In this document: one piece after another, positions 1 to 7,903 of the stretch
Layout: each line of letters begins with the position of its first letter
How positions within the stretch are numbered: position 1 is the first letter of the stretch
Source: Chengkuizengella sediminis
Lineage (GTDB): Bacteria; Bacillota; Bacilli; Paenibacillales; KCTC-33759
NCBI RefSeq assembly: GCF_010078385.1
Contig: NZ_SIJC01000006.1
Coordinates: 124,001-188,000 of the forward strand
Direction of reading: 5' to 3'
DNA length: 64,000 nt
The notes under the pieces: generated by a model
The model's database searches: none
What the model was told of the DNA's origin: nothing
The model's input: the letters and a program-made list of their open reading frames with translations, nothing else
Translations under genes and position numbers: made by a program

Positions 1-15
1 AGAGGAGGAATAGGA

Positions 16-864
16 ATGAAACTTCACTATTCTAATGATCCAAATGACTACTTTAACAAAGTAGCTCCTTATCTTGAAAAAAACGAAGTAGTTAATAACT
101 TGGCACTAGGAATATTATATTCAATTATTAACAATACTCGAAAATATGAAAAAAAACCGTTGCTCACTTATATTGAGGAGAAAGGGAAACCTATCTTTGT
201 CATGCTAAGAACACCACCTCATCCATTAATCCTTTGCGGAAATGAAGAATATTTTCAAGAAGCAATTGCTATAGCTGTAAATGATCTTCATAGGAAAGGT
301 ATTTCAATCCCTAAGATTATAGGTCCAACTTCACTTGCTGAGCGATTTACGAAGAAATACTGTGAATTGTTTAATCTAAGTTCGAAGGTGGACATGTATC
401 AAAAAATATACGAGCTTACTGAAGTTAAGCCAATAAAGCGAAGTGAAGGCAAGCTCCGTTTAGCCAAAAGTGGAGAACAAATGTTATTGGCTACATGGCT
501 GCAACATTTCTCGGAAGTGACCGGTACTGAACTTACATTAGAAGATGCAAATAAGAGAGTAGAAGAATTCATCACAAAAGAGACTTTATACGTGTGGGAA
601 GTTAATGAAGAAGTAGTTTCAATTGCCAACAAATCCAGACCGACAAAAAATGGAACTGTCGTCAATTTTGTATACACTCCGCCACATTACTCAAGGAAGG
701 GATTTGCTACGAGCTGTGTTGCCGAATTAAGCCAGCTTCTTCTTAACGAAGGATATTCATTTTGTAGCCTATATACAGACTTAGAGAACCCGACTTCAAA
801 TAGCATTTATGTGAAAATAGGTTATCAACCTGTAGCAGACTCAATAGTTTTTCGTATTTCATGA
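16..864 (+). CDS. GNAT family N-acetyltransferase
   Basis: This 282-residue protein probably transfers an acetyl group from acetyl-CoA to an unknown amine substrate in the cytoplasm. The C-terminal half (about 145-282) has the GNAT pattern: a strand reading VVNFVYTPP is followed by the acetyl-CoA loop YSRKGFAT (about 225-232), and later DLENPTSNSIYVKIGYQPV, the usual N-x-x-S/Y-x-x-x-GY ending of the fold. The N-terminal 140 residues form a less conserved lead domain seen in two-part GNAT proteins. The ATG follows an AGAGGAGG ribosome site at the very edge of the window. The upstream context is not visible, so operon membership is unknown. Confidence 0.85.
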   Translation: MKLHYSNDPNDYFNKVAPYLEKNEVVNNLALGILYSIINNTRKYEKKPLLTYIEEKGKPIFVMLRTPPHPLILCGNEEYFQEAIAIAVNDLHRKGISIPKIIGPTSLAERFTKKYCELFNLSSKVDMYQKIYELTEVKPIKRSEGKLRLAKSGEQMLLATWLQHFSEVTGTELTLEDANKRVEEFITKETLYVWEVNEEVVSIANKSRPTKNGTVVNFVYTPPHYSRKGFATSCVAELSQLLLNEGYSFCSLYTDLENPTSNSIYVKIGYQPVADSIVFRIS

Positions 865-949
865 TTGATTAATCTATTTTAGTTTGACCAAAACATTTTT
901 ATTATTTTGTTGTAAGGGTAAGGAAATTAAAACTTATTTCACTTTTCTA

Positions 950-979
950 TTGACTGGACATTCAGTCAACAATTATATT
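950..979 (+). promoter_or_regulatory. TetR-type operator overlapping a sigma-A-like promoter
   Basis: TTGACTG (950-956) and CAGTCAA (963-969) form a perfect 7+7 inverted repeat around six bases, a typical TetR-family operator. The left arm also supplies a -35 box TTGACT (950-955). TATATT (974-979) lies 18 bases downstream as a -10. A repressor bound here would cover the promoter of the downstream hydrolase-tetR pair, so autoregulation is inferred. Confidence 0.6.
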
Positions 980-1076
980 TGAGATAACAATTCAGTAATA
1001 CTTTGATTAATAATAACATGACCTGATCCGATGTTAGATTATTGATAAGCTGTAGACCAAATAAGGGGGAAAAGAT

Positions 1077-1841
1077 ATGGATTTGAATTATGAAGTGCAT
1101 GGTACGGGTGAACCAATCGTTATGATTCATAGCCCAGGAGTAGATATGCGGGAATGGGTGTACATCGTACCTCATTTGGCAGAGACAAACCAGGTTGTCA
1201 TTTTTGATGGTCGAGGTGCCGGAAAATCGCCAGCATCAGTTAAACCATCTGATTTTGTTGATGATTTACGAAGGCTCATCGATCACTTAGGGATTGAAGA
1301 GGTCACTCTTGTTGGTCATTCAATGGGGGGACAAATTGCAACTGATTTCACTCTTACATTTCCTGCTAAAGTAAAAAAACTTGTATTAATTGCTCCTTCT
1401 TTAACAGGATTCAAATATTCAAGTGAATTCACAGAATGGATGCAGAAAGTAAATTCTGTCGCACCAGATGTTGAGAAACTTGTTGAGATGTCGTTAAGCG
1501 GTCCAAATTACAGTATTACCATGTCAAGCCCACAACAAGGTTTTCTCTACGAAATGACGAGACACTATATGAAAAAAGTATTTACAGAATGGGAGAATTT
1601 TGAGATTATCTGGCCTGAACCACCAGCGATTGAAAGATTACATGAGATTAAGGCAGATACTCTTTTTATTCAAGGGGATAAGGAATGGGAGGATCTTTCT
1701 CGAATCTCTGAACACTTCAAACAAGTACAATCAATTAGTTTTATCATTGTTGAAGGTGCAGATCATATGGTGACACTGACTCATCCTGAAAAAATCGTCA
1801 ATCACATTGATTTATTTTTACACAAAAGGGTAATAGAATAA
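1077..1841 (+). CDS. alpha/beta hydrolase fold protein
   Basis: This is a 254-residue soluble alpha/beta hydrolase. Visible family marks are the oxyanion-region strand IVMIHSPGVDMREW (about 14-27), DGRGAGKS (44-51) and the nucleophile elbow GHSMGG (80-85, Ser82). The acid is likely an Asp near FIQGDKEW, and the His lies in GADHMVTLTHP near the end. The length is typical of this family. Substrate cannot be told. The start follows AAGGGGGAAAAG. The gene shares one base with the following tetR gene (TAATG), and the operator at 950-969 suggests that gene controls it, perhaps in response to a lactone, ester or other small toxic compound. Confidence 0.88.
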   Translation: MDLNYEVHGTGEPIVMIHSPGVDMREWVYIVPHLAETNQVVIFDGRGAGKSPASVKPSDFVDDLRRLIDHLGIEEVTLVGHSMGGQIATDFTLTFPAKVKKLVLIAPSLTGFKYSSEFTEWMQKVNSVAPDVEKLVEMSLSGPNYSITMSSPQQGFLYEMTRHYMKKVFTEWENFEIIWPEPPAIERLHEIKADTLFIQGDKEWEDLSRISEHFKQVQSISFIIVEGADHMVTLTHPEKIVNHIDLFLHKRVIE

Positions 1842-2425
1842 TGCCTCGCACACCGGAAACAAATGATCAAATTAGACGTGAAACCAGCGAGAAAATTTTA
1901 AAAGTTGCTATGGAACTTTTCATTCAAAACGGATATCATTCTACTTCCATCGATGAAATTGCTAATAAAGCGAAAATCTCCAAAGGGCTTCTCTATCACT
2001 ACTACAAGGGTAAAGAAAGTCTTTTGGCAGCAATGGTCGAGGAACGGATTGAAGAACTACTAGAGGTCATGGAGACTGCTACAACAAAAGAGAGCCCAGT
2101 TGAACAAATTTCGTATATCATAGAGGGCTCTTTGGAAAACGTCAGTAGGAAGCCGAAGGTTTTTCGATTTTACCTTAATCTACTTACACAGCCTAAACAT
2201 GATAAGGTGTTGGCTAAATATTCCAATCTATTACAGGCTGAGTTTGATAAACAATTTGAAGTTCAAAATGAGATGTTTGAAAAACTGGGTGTTACTAACG
2301 CTAAAATGAAATCTGTTCACTTTTCATCCACTCTTCAAGGAATTATGTTAATGTACTCAACCTATCCCTACCTGTTTCCTTTGGATGAGATCAAAGCTCA
2401 AGTAATTGATGAGTTTTGTAGATAG
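1841..2425 (+). CDS. TetR/AcrR family transcriptional regulator
   Basis: This 194-residue protein has the TetR N-terminal helix-turn-helix at about 18-62: the region reads ILKVAMELFIQNGYHSTSI then EIANKAKISKGLLYHYYKGKE, with the family's Y-x-x-F/Y-K signature. The C-terminal 130 residues are helical and divergent, as expected for a ligand-binding and dimer domain. It is translationally coupled to the upstream hydrolase (TAATG). The inverted repeat at 950-969, overlapping the promoter of the pair, is its most likely operator, so it is probably a local autorepressor. The inducer is unknown. No clear terminator follows. Confidence 0.9.
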   Translation: MPRTPETNDQIRRETSEKILKVAMELFIQNGYHSTSIDEIANKAKISKGLLYHYYKGKESLLAAMVEERIEELLEVMETATTKESPVEQISYIIEGSLENVSRKPKVFRFYLNLLTQPKHDKVLAKYSNLLQAEFDKQFEVQNEMFEKLGVTNAKMKSVHFSSTLQGIMLMYSTYPYLFPLDEIKAQVIDEFCR

Positions 2426-2572
2426 ACTGGGTTGAGGAATACCATCTAGGTATGAAAATTTGCTAGGAAATGAATCTAATATCTTTATAGAAATTAGTTT
2501 CTTTACCTATATCATGTTCATTCCTTCTTTCATAGAATATTGTATGAAACTAGAAAGGGGGGATATGAGTAT

Positions 2573-3526
2573 ATGAGAAAAAAACAATCTGGGAAAAAGG
2601 TGAGTCGCGTAGAAGGACGAACTTCTCGCTCAATAAGTACTAAATTACAATGTAGAGATGGAGAGCATAGGGGATCTGTATTAATTGTTCCAACTCGAAA
2701 GTTTCCAAACATTCAATCGGCAGTTGATGGTGCTAAGCCAGGTGATAAGATTTTAATCAAAGAGGGAACTTATTTTGAAAATGTTAAGATTGAAAATAAA
2801 AAAAACATCACGATTCAATCGTTTGAACGAGAGTTAGTAACGATAAGAGGATCAGGAATAGGTGCTGGTATTGATATTGTTGAATCTTCAGAAATTACTC
2901 TTCAAGATTTCTCATTGAGAGATTTTGTTTACGGTGTGTTTATTAGGGGTAATAAAAATTTTCTTATCAATATACTCTCTAGTTTTAATAGTCTTTACGG
3001 CATTTTTTTAATGGGAGACGATAATGTGCTAGAAGATTGTTCCATTTTTGATAATCGTATTTTTGGAATTCAAATGAGTGGCACTTCAAATGTAATAAAA
3101 AATAATATTGTAACTGATAATTCAGACGCTGGTATTCAAGCTGAAGGTAGTGCGTTTAAGAATATAATTGAAAACAATACTATTGGCAGGTCATCAAGTG
3201 GAATTCTATGGATCCCAGTTAATTCGAGAGATAATATATTTAAGAAGAATTTCATTATACAGTGCGATTCTGGAGTAGTCATTCAAAATAGTAGAAACAA
3301 AATTGTGCAAAATTCTGTTCAAAGACAAAGGAATAGTGGTATTGATATTTTAGGAGATAATAATCAGGTGGCACATAACTTTGTGACATCTAGCAATGTT
3401 GGTATAGTAGTAAATGGAGATAGTAATACAGTTCAGGATAATTGTGTGATAGGTAATTCAGTAAAGGATGTTGTCGATGTAGGGAAGAATAATGTCATAA
3501 GAGACAATACGAATTGTAAATGTTAA
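2573..3526 (+). CDS. right-handed parallel beta-helix (PbH1 repeat) protein
   Basis: A 317-residue protein made largely of PbH1-type turns. After a basic N-terminus, the segment PTRKFPNIQSAVDGAKPGDK then ILIKEGTYFENVKI matches the usual first coil of NosD/pectate-lyase-like helices. It is followed by repeated short units ending in N-x-I or N-x-V (for example NNIVTDNSDAGI, NNTIGRSSSGI, HNFVTSSNVGIVV). No signal peptide or membrane segment is visible, which is unusual for this fold and leaves an intracellular or spore-surface role possible. I chose ATG 2573 because AAAGGGGGG sits 10 bases upstream; an in-frame TTG at 2540 has no such site. A hairpin with a T-rich tail follows at 3576-3605. Confidence 0.75.
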   Translation: MRKKQSGKKVSRVEGRTSRSISTKLQCRDGEHRGSVLIVPTRKFPNIQSAVDGAKPGDKILIKEGTYFENVKIENKKNITIQSFERELVTIRGSGIGAGIDIVESSEITLQDFSLRDFVYGVFIRGNKNFLINILSSFNSLYGIFLMGDDNVLEDCSIFDNRIFGIQMSGTSNVIKNNIVTDNSDAGIQAEGSAFKNIIENNTIGRSSSGILWIPVNSRDNIFKKNFIIQCDSGVVIQNSRNKIVQNSVQRQRNSGIDILGDNNQVAHNFVTSSNVGIVVNGDSNTVQDNCVIGNSVKDVVDVGKNNVIRDNTNCKC

Positions 3527-3575
3527 AAAAAGGTTGGAATGAATAGTGATGATTAATCTACTCAACAAAATGGCG

Positions 3576-3605
3576 CGTTTCTCTAATAGAGAAGCGGCTT
3601 TCTTT
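3576..3605 (+). terminator. intrinsic terminator after the beta-helix gene
   Basis: CGTTTCTCT (3576-3584) pairs with AGAGAAGCG (3588-3596), one G-T pair included, across a three-base loop. A T-rich run CTTTCTTT follows. Confidence 0.6.
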
Positions 3606-3632
3606 ATGATAAGGACCATTTAATGGAATATT

Positions 3633-3818
3633 TTGATGATGAAGTTAAAAAGAAATAAAAGAATTGCTATAGAAGTATTTCATGAACAGCTTAAAAAAGA
3701 TGGAGTGCCATTAGAAGTAAGGGAAACACTTACGAAGTCATATGAGCAAATGGTTCCATTGAAATTAAAAATTTGGAAACCAAATCTTAAAAGGCTAGGA
3801 AGTAATAATCCCCGATAA
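3633..3818 (+). CDS. small basic hypothetical protein
   Basis: A 61-codon frame rich in Lys, Glu and Leu with a plausible amphipathic helical middle (EVFHEQLKKDGVPLEVRETL). It starts ATGATGAAG with only a weak ribosome site (GGAAT) upstream. I do not recognise a family. Codon use and the coherent helix pattern make it more likely real than not. It lies between two hairpins (3576-3605 and 3835-3862), so it would be a single-gene transcript. Confidence 0.4.
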   Translation: MMMKLKRNKRIAIEVFHEQLKKDGVPLEVRETLTKSYEQMVPLKLKIWKPNLKRLGSNNPR

Positions 3819-3834
3819 ATAAAACACTTTCCAT

Positions 3835-3893
3835 TCAGTGGAGATGAAAAACACTCCACTGATTACAAAAAAGACGACCACAAAGGGTCGTCT
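3835..3893 (-). terminator. paired hairpins at convergent gene ends
   Basis: TCAGTGGAG (3835-3843) pairs with CTCCACTGA (3854-3862). A second hairpin, AGACGACC (3872-3879) with GGTCGTCT (3886-3893), is followed on the minus strand by TTTTTTGTAATC. The second is a good intrinsic terminator for the minus-strand GH30 gene. The first may end transcription from the small gene at 3633-3818. Confidence 0.7.
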
Positions 3894-3918
3894 ATACATG
3901 AATAGAACAATATAAAAA

Positions 3919-5838
3919 TTATTGAATAATATATTGGAATTTTTCCCAACCATCAATCAAAGGACGGTTTGAAATTAATGGACTATCTCCACCATCTTCA
4001 GCAGTAACATATAACCCATTTGCGTTTGCTTGAAGAGAAAATGTATTGTCTCCATTATCAATCCATTTAAATTGCTCCCACCCTTGTATAGAATCGCGAT
4101 TGGCGATAAGATTGCTTTCACCACCATTTTCAGCAGTGACATATTTTCCGTTTGCTAAAGACTTCAGAGCTATAAAACCATCACCTCCATCAACAACTTC
4201 AAACTGTTCCCATCCTTGTGCAGCATCACGATTAGCGATTAATGCACTGTTTCCAGCATCTCCAGCAGTGACATATTTATTATTTGCCATGGCCTTGATT
4301 GCAATGATGGATCCTATGGGTGCTTCAGATCCTGTGTTTCCGTCAGACTCAATTTTCATCCATTGATAAGTCCCCACGGTTTTTGCAGGAAGGATTGAGA
4401 GGATCTCTTTTCCTCCAGATAAAATTTTGAAGGTTTGCTCAGAGTTGGTTTGATTAATGACAACGGATACAATTGTGTTGTCCGGATTTAAAAAGGAGAC
4501 ATTAGTCACTGTAGCAGCTGATCCATAATTGCTATCGATACGTTTTGCTCCTTCTTCAACAAATTTGGAGAATTGAGCAATAAAGTTATATTCTGGTGTT
4601 ATCCAATAAGTATCTCTGTCGATTGGGCTTTGTATAACCATTGTCGGATCTGGCGTTCCTGACCATTGTTCAGGTGCGATGTTTTGATCAAGCATGGTCA
4701 CCCAAGCATTATAAGAAATAGCCCAGTTTCTAAAGTATTGTGCAATACGGTCTGCACCACTCGTTCCCCATACGGTACGTTCGGTTACTAACACATTTTT
4801 ATTTGAGTAATTATTGTGAACTTCACTCATTCGTGTTGGTTCTCCGTCATAATCATGGAATGCAACACCATCTACTGCTTCATTTGCTTGAGGATTGTTT
4901 AGTATTTCAGGGATGTAATCCCAAACTTGTTCAAAGTTGTGATCAAAAGACCATAGCTTAGTCGCAATACTATGTGTATCAAATTCATTTTTTAATGCAA
5001 TTACGATCTCACGTTCATTTTCAGGTGTCAGCTGCATACTAGGGTAATCCGGCGCAGCATAAAGCGGTTCGTTTTGAATCGTCATCGCATAAATTGGAAT
5101 GCCCAAATTTTCATAGGCTTGAATCGCTTTACGATAATATTCTGCTAAATCATTGTGATGCTCCCATTTTAGATAACCACCTATTAAACTATTGTTTGTT
5201 TTCATCCATGCTGGAGCAGACCAAGAGCTAGCAAATATTTTAATCGGATTTCCAGTCTCGTTCCCTATAGCAATGGCTTGTTGAACAGTAGATACAATAT
5301 TATAATCGATATCTTTTTGAATAGAAAACTGACCTGGGATATCTTCATACGAATAAAATTCACGTCCTGTAAAATCTGAAGCCCCGAATGTAATTCTAAA
5401 TACATTCATTCCAGCGCCATTTACAGGGTCAATAAGTTTGCGAAGCACTTCATCACGTTTTTGTGGTGACATTAGAGATAAGTTATATATCGTGGATTCT
5501 TCCAAAGATGTGCCTAATCCTAATATGGTTTGATATTCAATATTTGGGTTCACTTGAATTGTAGTTACATTAGCTCCACTAGGATCAGTTAAAGGAACAT
5601 CTGCTTGTTTACTTAACTGATATTCAACGCCAGACATAGCGAATGTTGGATCGGTATACCAACTTCCACTTTTGGGAGCCGTATTGTTAGATTCTGAACT
5701 AAAATAGACTTCAGCTGCAGAATCGGCAGCGCTTACATTATAGTTTGTAGACAGTGAGAAATGAAGAGTAGTGAATGTAAGTACAAAGATGAGGGATAAA
5801 ATAATGATTTTTTTTACGGATTGCAGGTTTGTTAACAT
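3919..5838 (-). CDS. secreted GH30 glycoside hydrolase with C-terminal beta-trefoil-like domain
   Basis: A 639-residue secreted enzyme. Residues 1-37 form a signal peptide (hydrophobic run IIILSLIFVLTF, likely cleavage after VSA). The catalytic domain (about 90-495) is GH30-like: GLGTSLEES near the start, SSWSAPAWMK, acid/base Glu257 in TIQNEPLYA, and nucleophile Glu353 in LVTERTVWG. GH30 enzymes attack beta-1,6-glucan, glucosylceramide, fucoside or xylan; the likely target here is a beta-glucan, but that is inference. A 130-residue tail has three repeats built on NGKYVTAEN-G-LIANR---GWEQF, as in fascin/actin-cross-linking-type beta-trefoils, probably glycan binding. Its neighbour at 6107-7588 is a close paralogue without this tail. 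Confidence 0.85.
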   Translation of the reverse strand: MLTNLQSVKKIIILSLIFVLTFTTLHFSLSTNYNVSAADSAAEVYFSSESNNTAPKSGSWYTDPTFAMSGVEYQLSKQADVPLTDPSGANVTTIQVNPNIEYQTILGLGTSLEESTIYNLSLMSPQKRDEVLRKLIDPVNGAGMNVFRITFGASDFTGREFYSYEDIPGQFSIQKDIDYNIVSTVQQAIAIGNETGNPIKIFASSWSAPAWMKTNNSLIGGYLKWEHHNDLAEYYRKAIQAYENLGIPIYAMTIQNEPLYAAPDYPSMQLTPENEREIVIALKNEFDTHSIATKLWSFDHNFEQVWDYIPEILNNPQANEAVDGVAFHDYDGEPTRMSEVHNNYSNKNVLVTERTVWGTSGADRIAQYFRNWAISYNAWVTMLDQNIAPEQWSGTPDPTMVIQSPIDRDTYWITPEYNFIAQFSKFVEEGAKRIDSNYGSAATVTNVSFLNPDNTIVSVVINQTNSEQTFKILSGGKEILSILPAKTVGTYQWMKIESDGNTGSEAPIGSIIAIKAMANNKYVTAGDAGNSALIANRDAAQGWEQFEVVDGGDGFIALKSLANGKYVTAENGGESNLIANRDSIQGWEQFKWIDNGDNTFSLQANANGLYVTAEDGGDSPLISNRPLIDGWEKFQYIIQ

Positions 5839-5939
5839 GTATAAATCCTCCTTATTTTAGTGAAGTATTATGAGTAGTGGTACCTTAACGTACTATTATA
5901 AGTGAAATGTTACTTCTAATTTCCTCCTTTCAGTTATGA

Positions 5940-5989
5940 TGGTATCGTTTTCATTTTATGATTATACTAATAAAATATTATTTATTCAA
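5940..5989 (-). promoter_or_regulatory. promoter of the secreted GH30 gene with a cre-like operator
   Basis: Read on the minus strand, TTGAAT (5984-5989) and TATAAT (5961-5966) are separated by 17 bases. TGAAAACGATACCA (5940-5953) begins 7 bases after the -10 and differs at one position from the CcpA/LacI-type consensus TGWAANCGNTNWCA. It would overlap the transcription start, a repressing position. Confidence 0.55.
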
Positions 5990-6018
5990 TGATTTAGTAG
6001 TAAGAAGTTTTTTTAAAA

Positions 6019-6044
6019 GAGCCCCACTTTAATAGGAGGAGCTC
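6019..6044 (-). terminator. possible weak terminator after the anchored GH30 gene
   Basis: On the minus strand, GAGCTCC and GGGGCTC arms (6044-6019) form an imperfect hairpin followed by TTTTAAAAAAA. It lies between the two GH30 genes, which also have separate promoters. Confidence 0.4.
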
Positions 6045-6106
6045 ATTATATAGGTGAGTCCATTATCCACCCGCTCTAAACGTTATTGCTAGTTAAAAAA
6101 CAATCA

Positions 6107-7588
6107 CTACTCTGCCTGAGACCAAATAAAAGTCCCAACCGTTTTAGCAGATATAGTTGTAAAAATTTCATTTTCTTCTGATATAATTTTAAAGGTTTGA
6201 TCTTTTTCTGTTTGATTGATGACTACGGAAACGATCGTTCCATCTGGATTTAAGAAAGATACATTCGTTACAGTATCAGATGATCCATAATCGCTCTCAA
6301 TGCGCTTAGCTCCTTCTTGTAAGAACTTCGTAAATTGAGCAATAAAGTTATATTCAGGTGTAATCCAATATGTATCTCGATGGTTAGGATCTTGGATAAA
6401 CATCGTTGGATCAGGTGTTCCAGACCATTGTTCAGGTGATATGTTTTGATCAAGCATAGTTACCCACGCATTATAAGAAGTTGCCCAGTTTCTAATGTAT
6501 TGGGCTATACGATCAGCTCCTTCAGTACCCCATACAGTACGTTCTGTGACTAATACATTTTTATCTGGATATTTATCATGCACCTGGGACATAATTGTTG
6601 GTTCACCGCTATAATCATGAAAAGCCACACTATCAACGGCTACATATGTTTCAGGGTCATCTAAAATTTTAGGAATATAAGTCCACGCTTGTCCGAAATT
6701 ATGATCAAAAGTCCATAATTTTGTAGTAATGCCATGTGTTTCAAATTCATTATAGAGTGCAAGGATGATATCACGTTCATCTTCTGGTAAAAGCCTCATA
6801 CTTGGATAATCTGGTGCTGCATATAACGGTTCGTTTTGAATTGTCATCGCATAAATCGGAATGCCTAGCTTTTCATATTCTTGAACGGCATTACGATAGT
6901 ATTCAGCTAAATCATTGATGTGCTCTAATTTTAAAAATCCACCAATTAAACTGTTGTTGTTTTTCATCCATGCAGGGGCAGACCAAGAACTTGCATAGAT
7001 TTTAATCGGATTTCCTGTTTCCTCCCCTATAGCTATCGCTTCTTGAACGGTTGCTACAATATTGTTATCAATATCTTTTTGGATAGAGAATTCACCTGGG
7101 ATATCCTCGTAAGTATAAAACGCTTGTCCAGTAAAATCTGAAGTTCCAAATGTAATTCTGAATGTACTCATGCCTGCACCATTCACTGGGTCAATGAGCT
7201 TGCGAAGCAATTCATCACGTTTTTCAGGAGACATTAAAGATAAATTATAAATCGTTGACTCTTCTAATGACGTCCCTATCCCTAACATGGTTTGGTACTC
7301 AACATTAGGATCAACGTTAATCGTAGTTACATCTTCATTACTAGGTTTTGTTAAAGGGATATCTTCCTGTTTGCTCAATTGGTGCTGAACACCTTCCATT
7401 GCAAATGCAGGATCTATATACCAATTTGCATCCTTAGGAGCTGTATTTGTAGACTCTGAACTAAAATATACTTCTGCATTGATATTTGAGGTCGATAAGT
7501 TTCGAATAGCAAATATTGCAATGATAACAATAGCAGCAACTAATACCACTGTTATGATCTTTCGATTCGATTGTTTTGTCTTCGTCAT
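6107..7588 (-). CDS. membrane-anchored GH30 glycoside hydrolase
   Basis: A 493-residue paralogue of the neighbouring secreted GH30 enzyme, with long identical stretches in the catalytic core. It has an N-terminal hydrophobic segment (about 11-30, IITVVLVAAIVIIAIFAI) after a basic start, with no clear signal peptidase site. It therefore looks like a signal anchor that keeps the enzyme on the cell surface. Catalytic residues are kept: acid/base Glu253 in TIQNEPLYA and nucleophile Glu349 in LVTERTVWG. The fascin-like tail of the paralogue is absent. It starts at ATG after GGGAGGACC. The pair may split work: one enzyme released onto polymer, the other trimming products at the surface. Confidence 0.85.
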   Translation of the reverse strand: MTKTKQSNRKIITVVLVAAIVIIAIFAIRNLSTSNINAEVYFSSESTNTAPKDANWYIDPAFAMEGVQHQLSKQEDIPLTKPSNEDVTTINVDPNVEYQTMLGIGTSLEESTIYNLSLMSPEKRDELLRKLIDPVNGAGMSTFRITFGTSDFTGQAFYTYEDIPGEFSIQKDIDNNIVATVQEAIAIGEETGNPIKIYASSWSAPAWMKNNNSLIGGFLKLEHINDLAEYYRNAVQEYEKLGIPIYAMTIQNEPLYAAPDYPSMRLLPEDERDIILALYNEFETHGITTKLWTFDHNFGQAWTYIPKILDDPETYVAVDSVAFHDYSGEPTIMSQVHDKYPDKNVLVTERTVWGTEGADRIAQYIRNWATSYNAWVTMLDQNISPEQWSGTPDPTMFIQDPNHRDTYWITPEYNFIAQFTKFLQEGAKRIESDYGSSDTVTNVSFLNPDGTIVSVVINQTEKDQTFKIISEENEIFTTISAKTVGTFIWSQAE

Positions 7589-7610
7589 ATGTAGGTCCTC
7601 CCGAATATAC

Positions 7611-7659
7611 TGAAATCGATTTCACTTTTTATTATACCAACTATCAGATGTTTTTACAA
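7611..7659 (-). promoter_or_regulatory. promoter of the anchored GH30 gene with a perfect cre-like palindrome
   Basis: On the minus strand, TTGTAA (7654-7659), 17 bases, then TATAAT (7631-7636). TGAAATCGATTTCA (7611-7624) is a perfect 14-base palindrome that fits the cre consensus TGWAANCGNTNWCA at every position. It starts 6 bases after the -10, so it covers the predicted +1. A LacI/CcpA-family repressor site is inferred. Confidence 0.65.
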
Positions 7660-7903
7660 GAGAGGACAGAGATATGAATCGATGTAGTAAACGATGAAGG
7701 GATTTTGCTATTTTAGAGAATAATAGCTTCGATGATAATATACAAAATAGCTTAAAATTAGTATAATTTAGGGGGGGTATTAACTTTGTCAAAATAAGGG
7801 TTAGTATATTAAACAATAAGATTTGATACGACAATTTGATTTGTTTAGCAGGTATAACACTATACATATCTACGCTGTTTAATACCCATGGGAGGTAGAA
7901 AAA

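Noticed and set aside
399..677. Antisense reading frame inside the GNAT gene
   Set aside because: It lies wholly opposite a well-supported gene and shows no domain or ribosome site. Similar shadow frames opposite or within btuC, cbiP, the chitinases and the toxin-like gene were dropped for the same reason.
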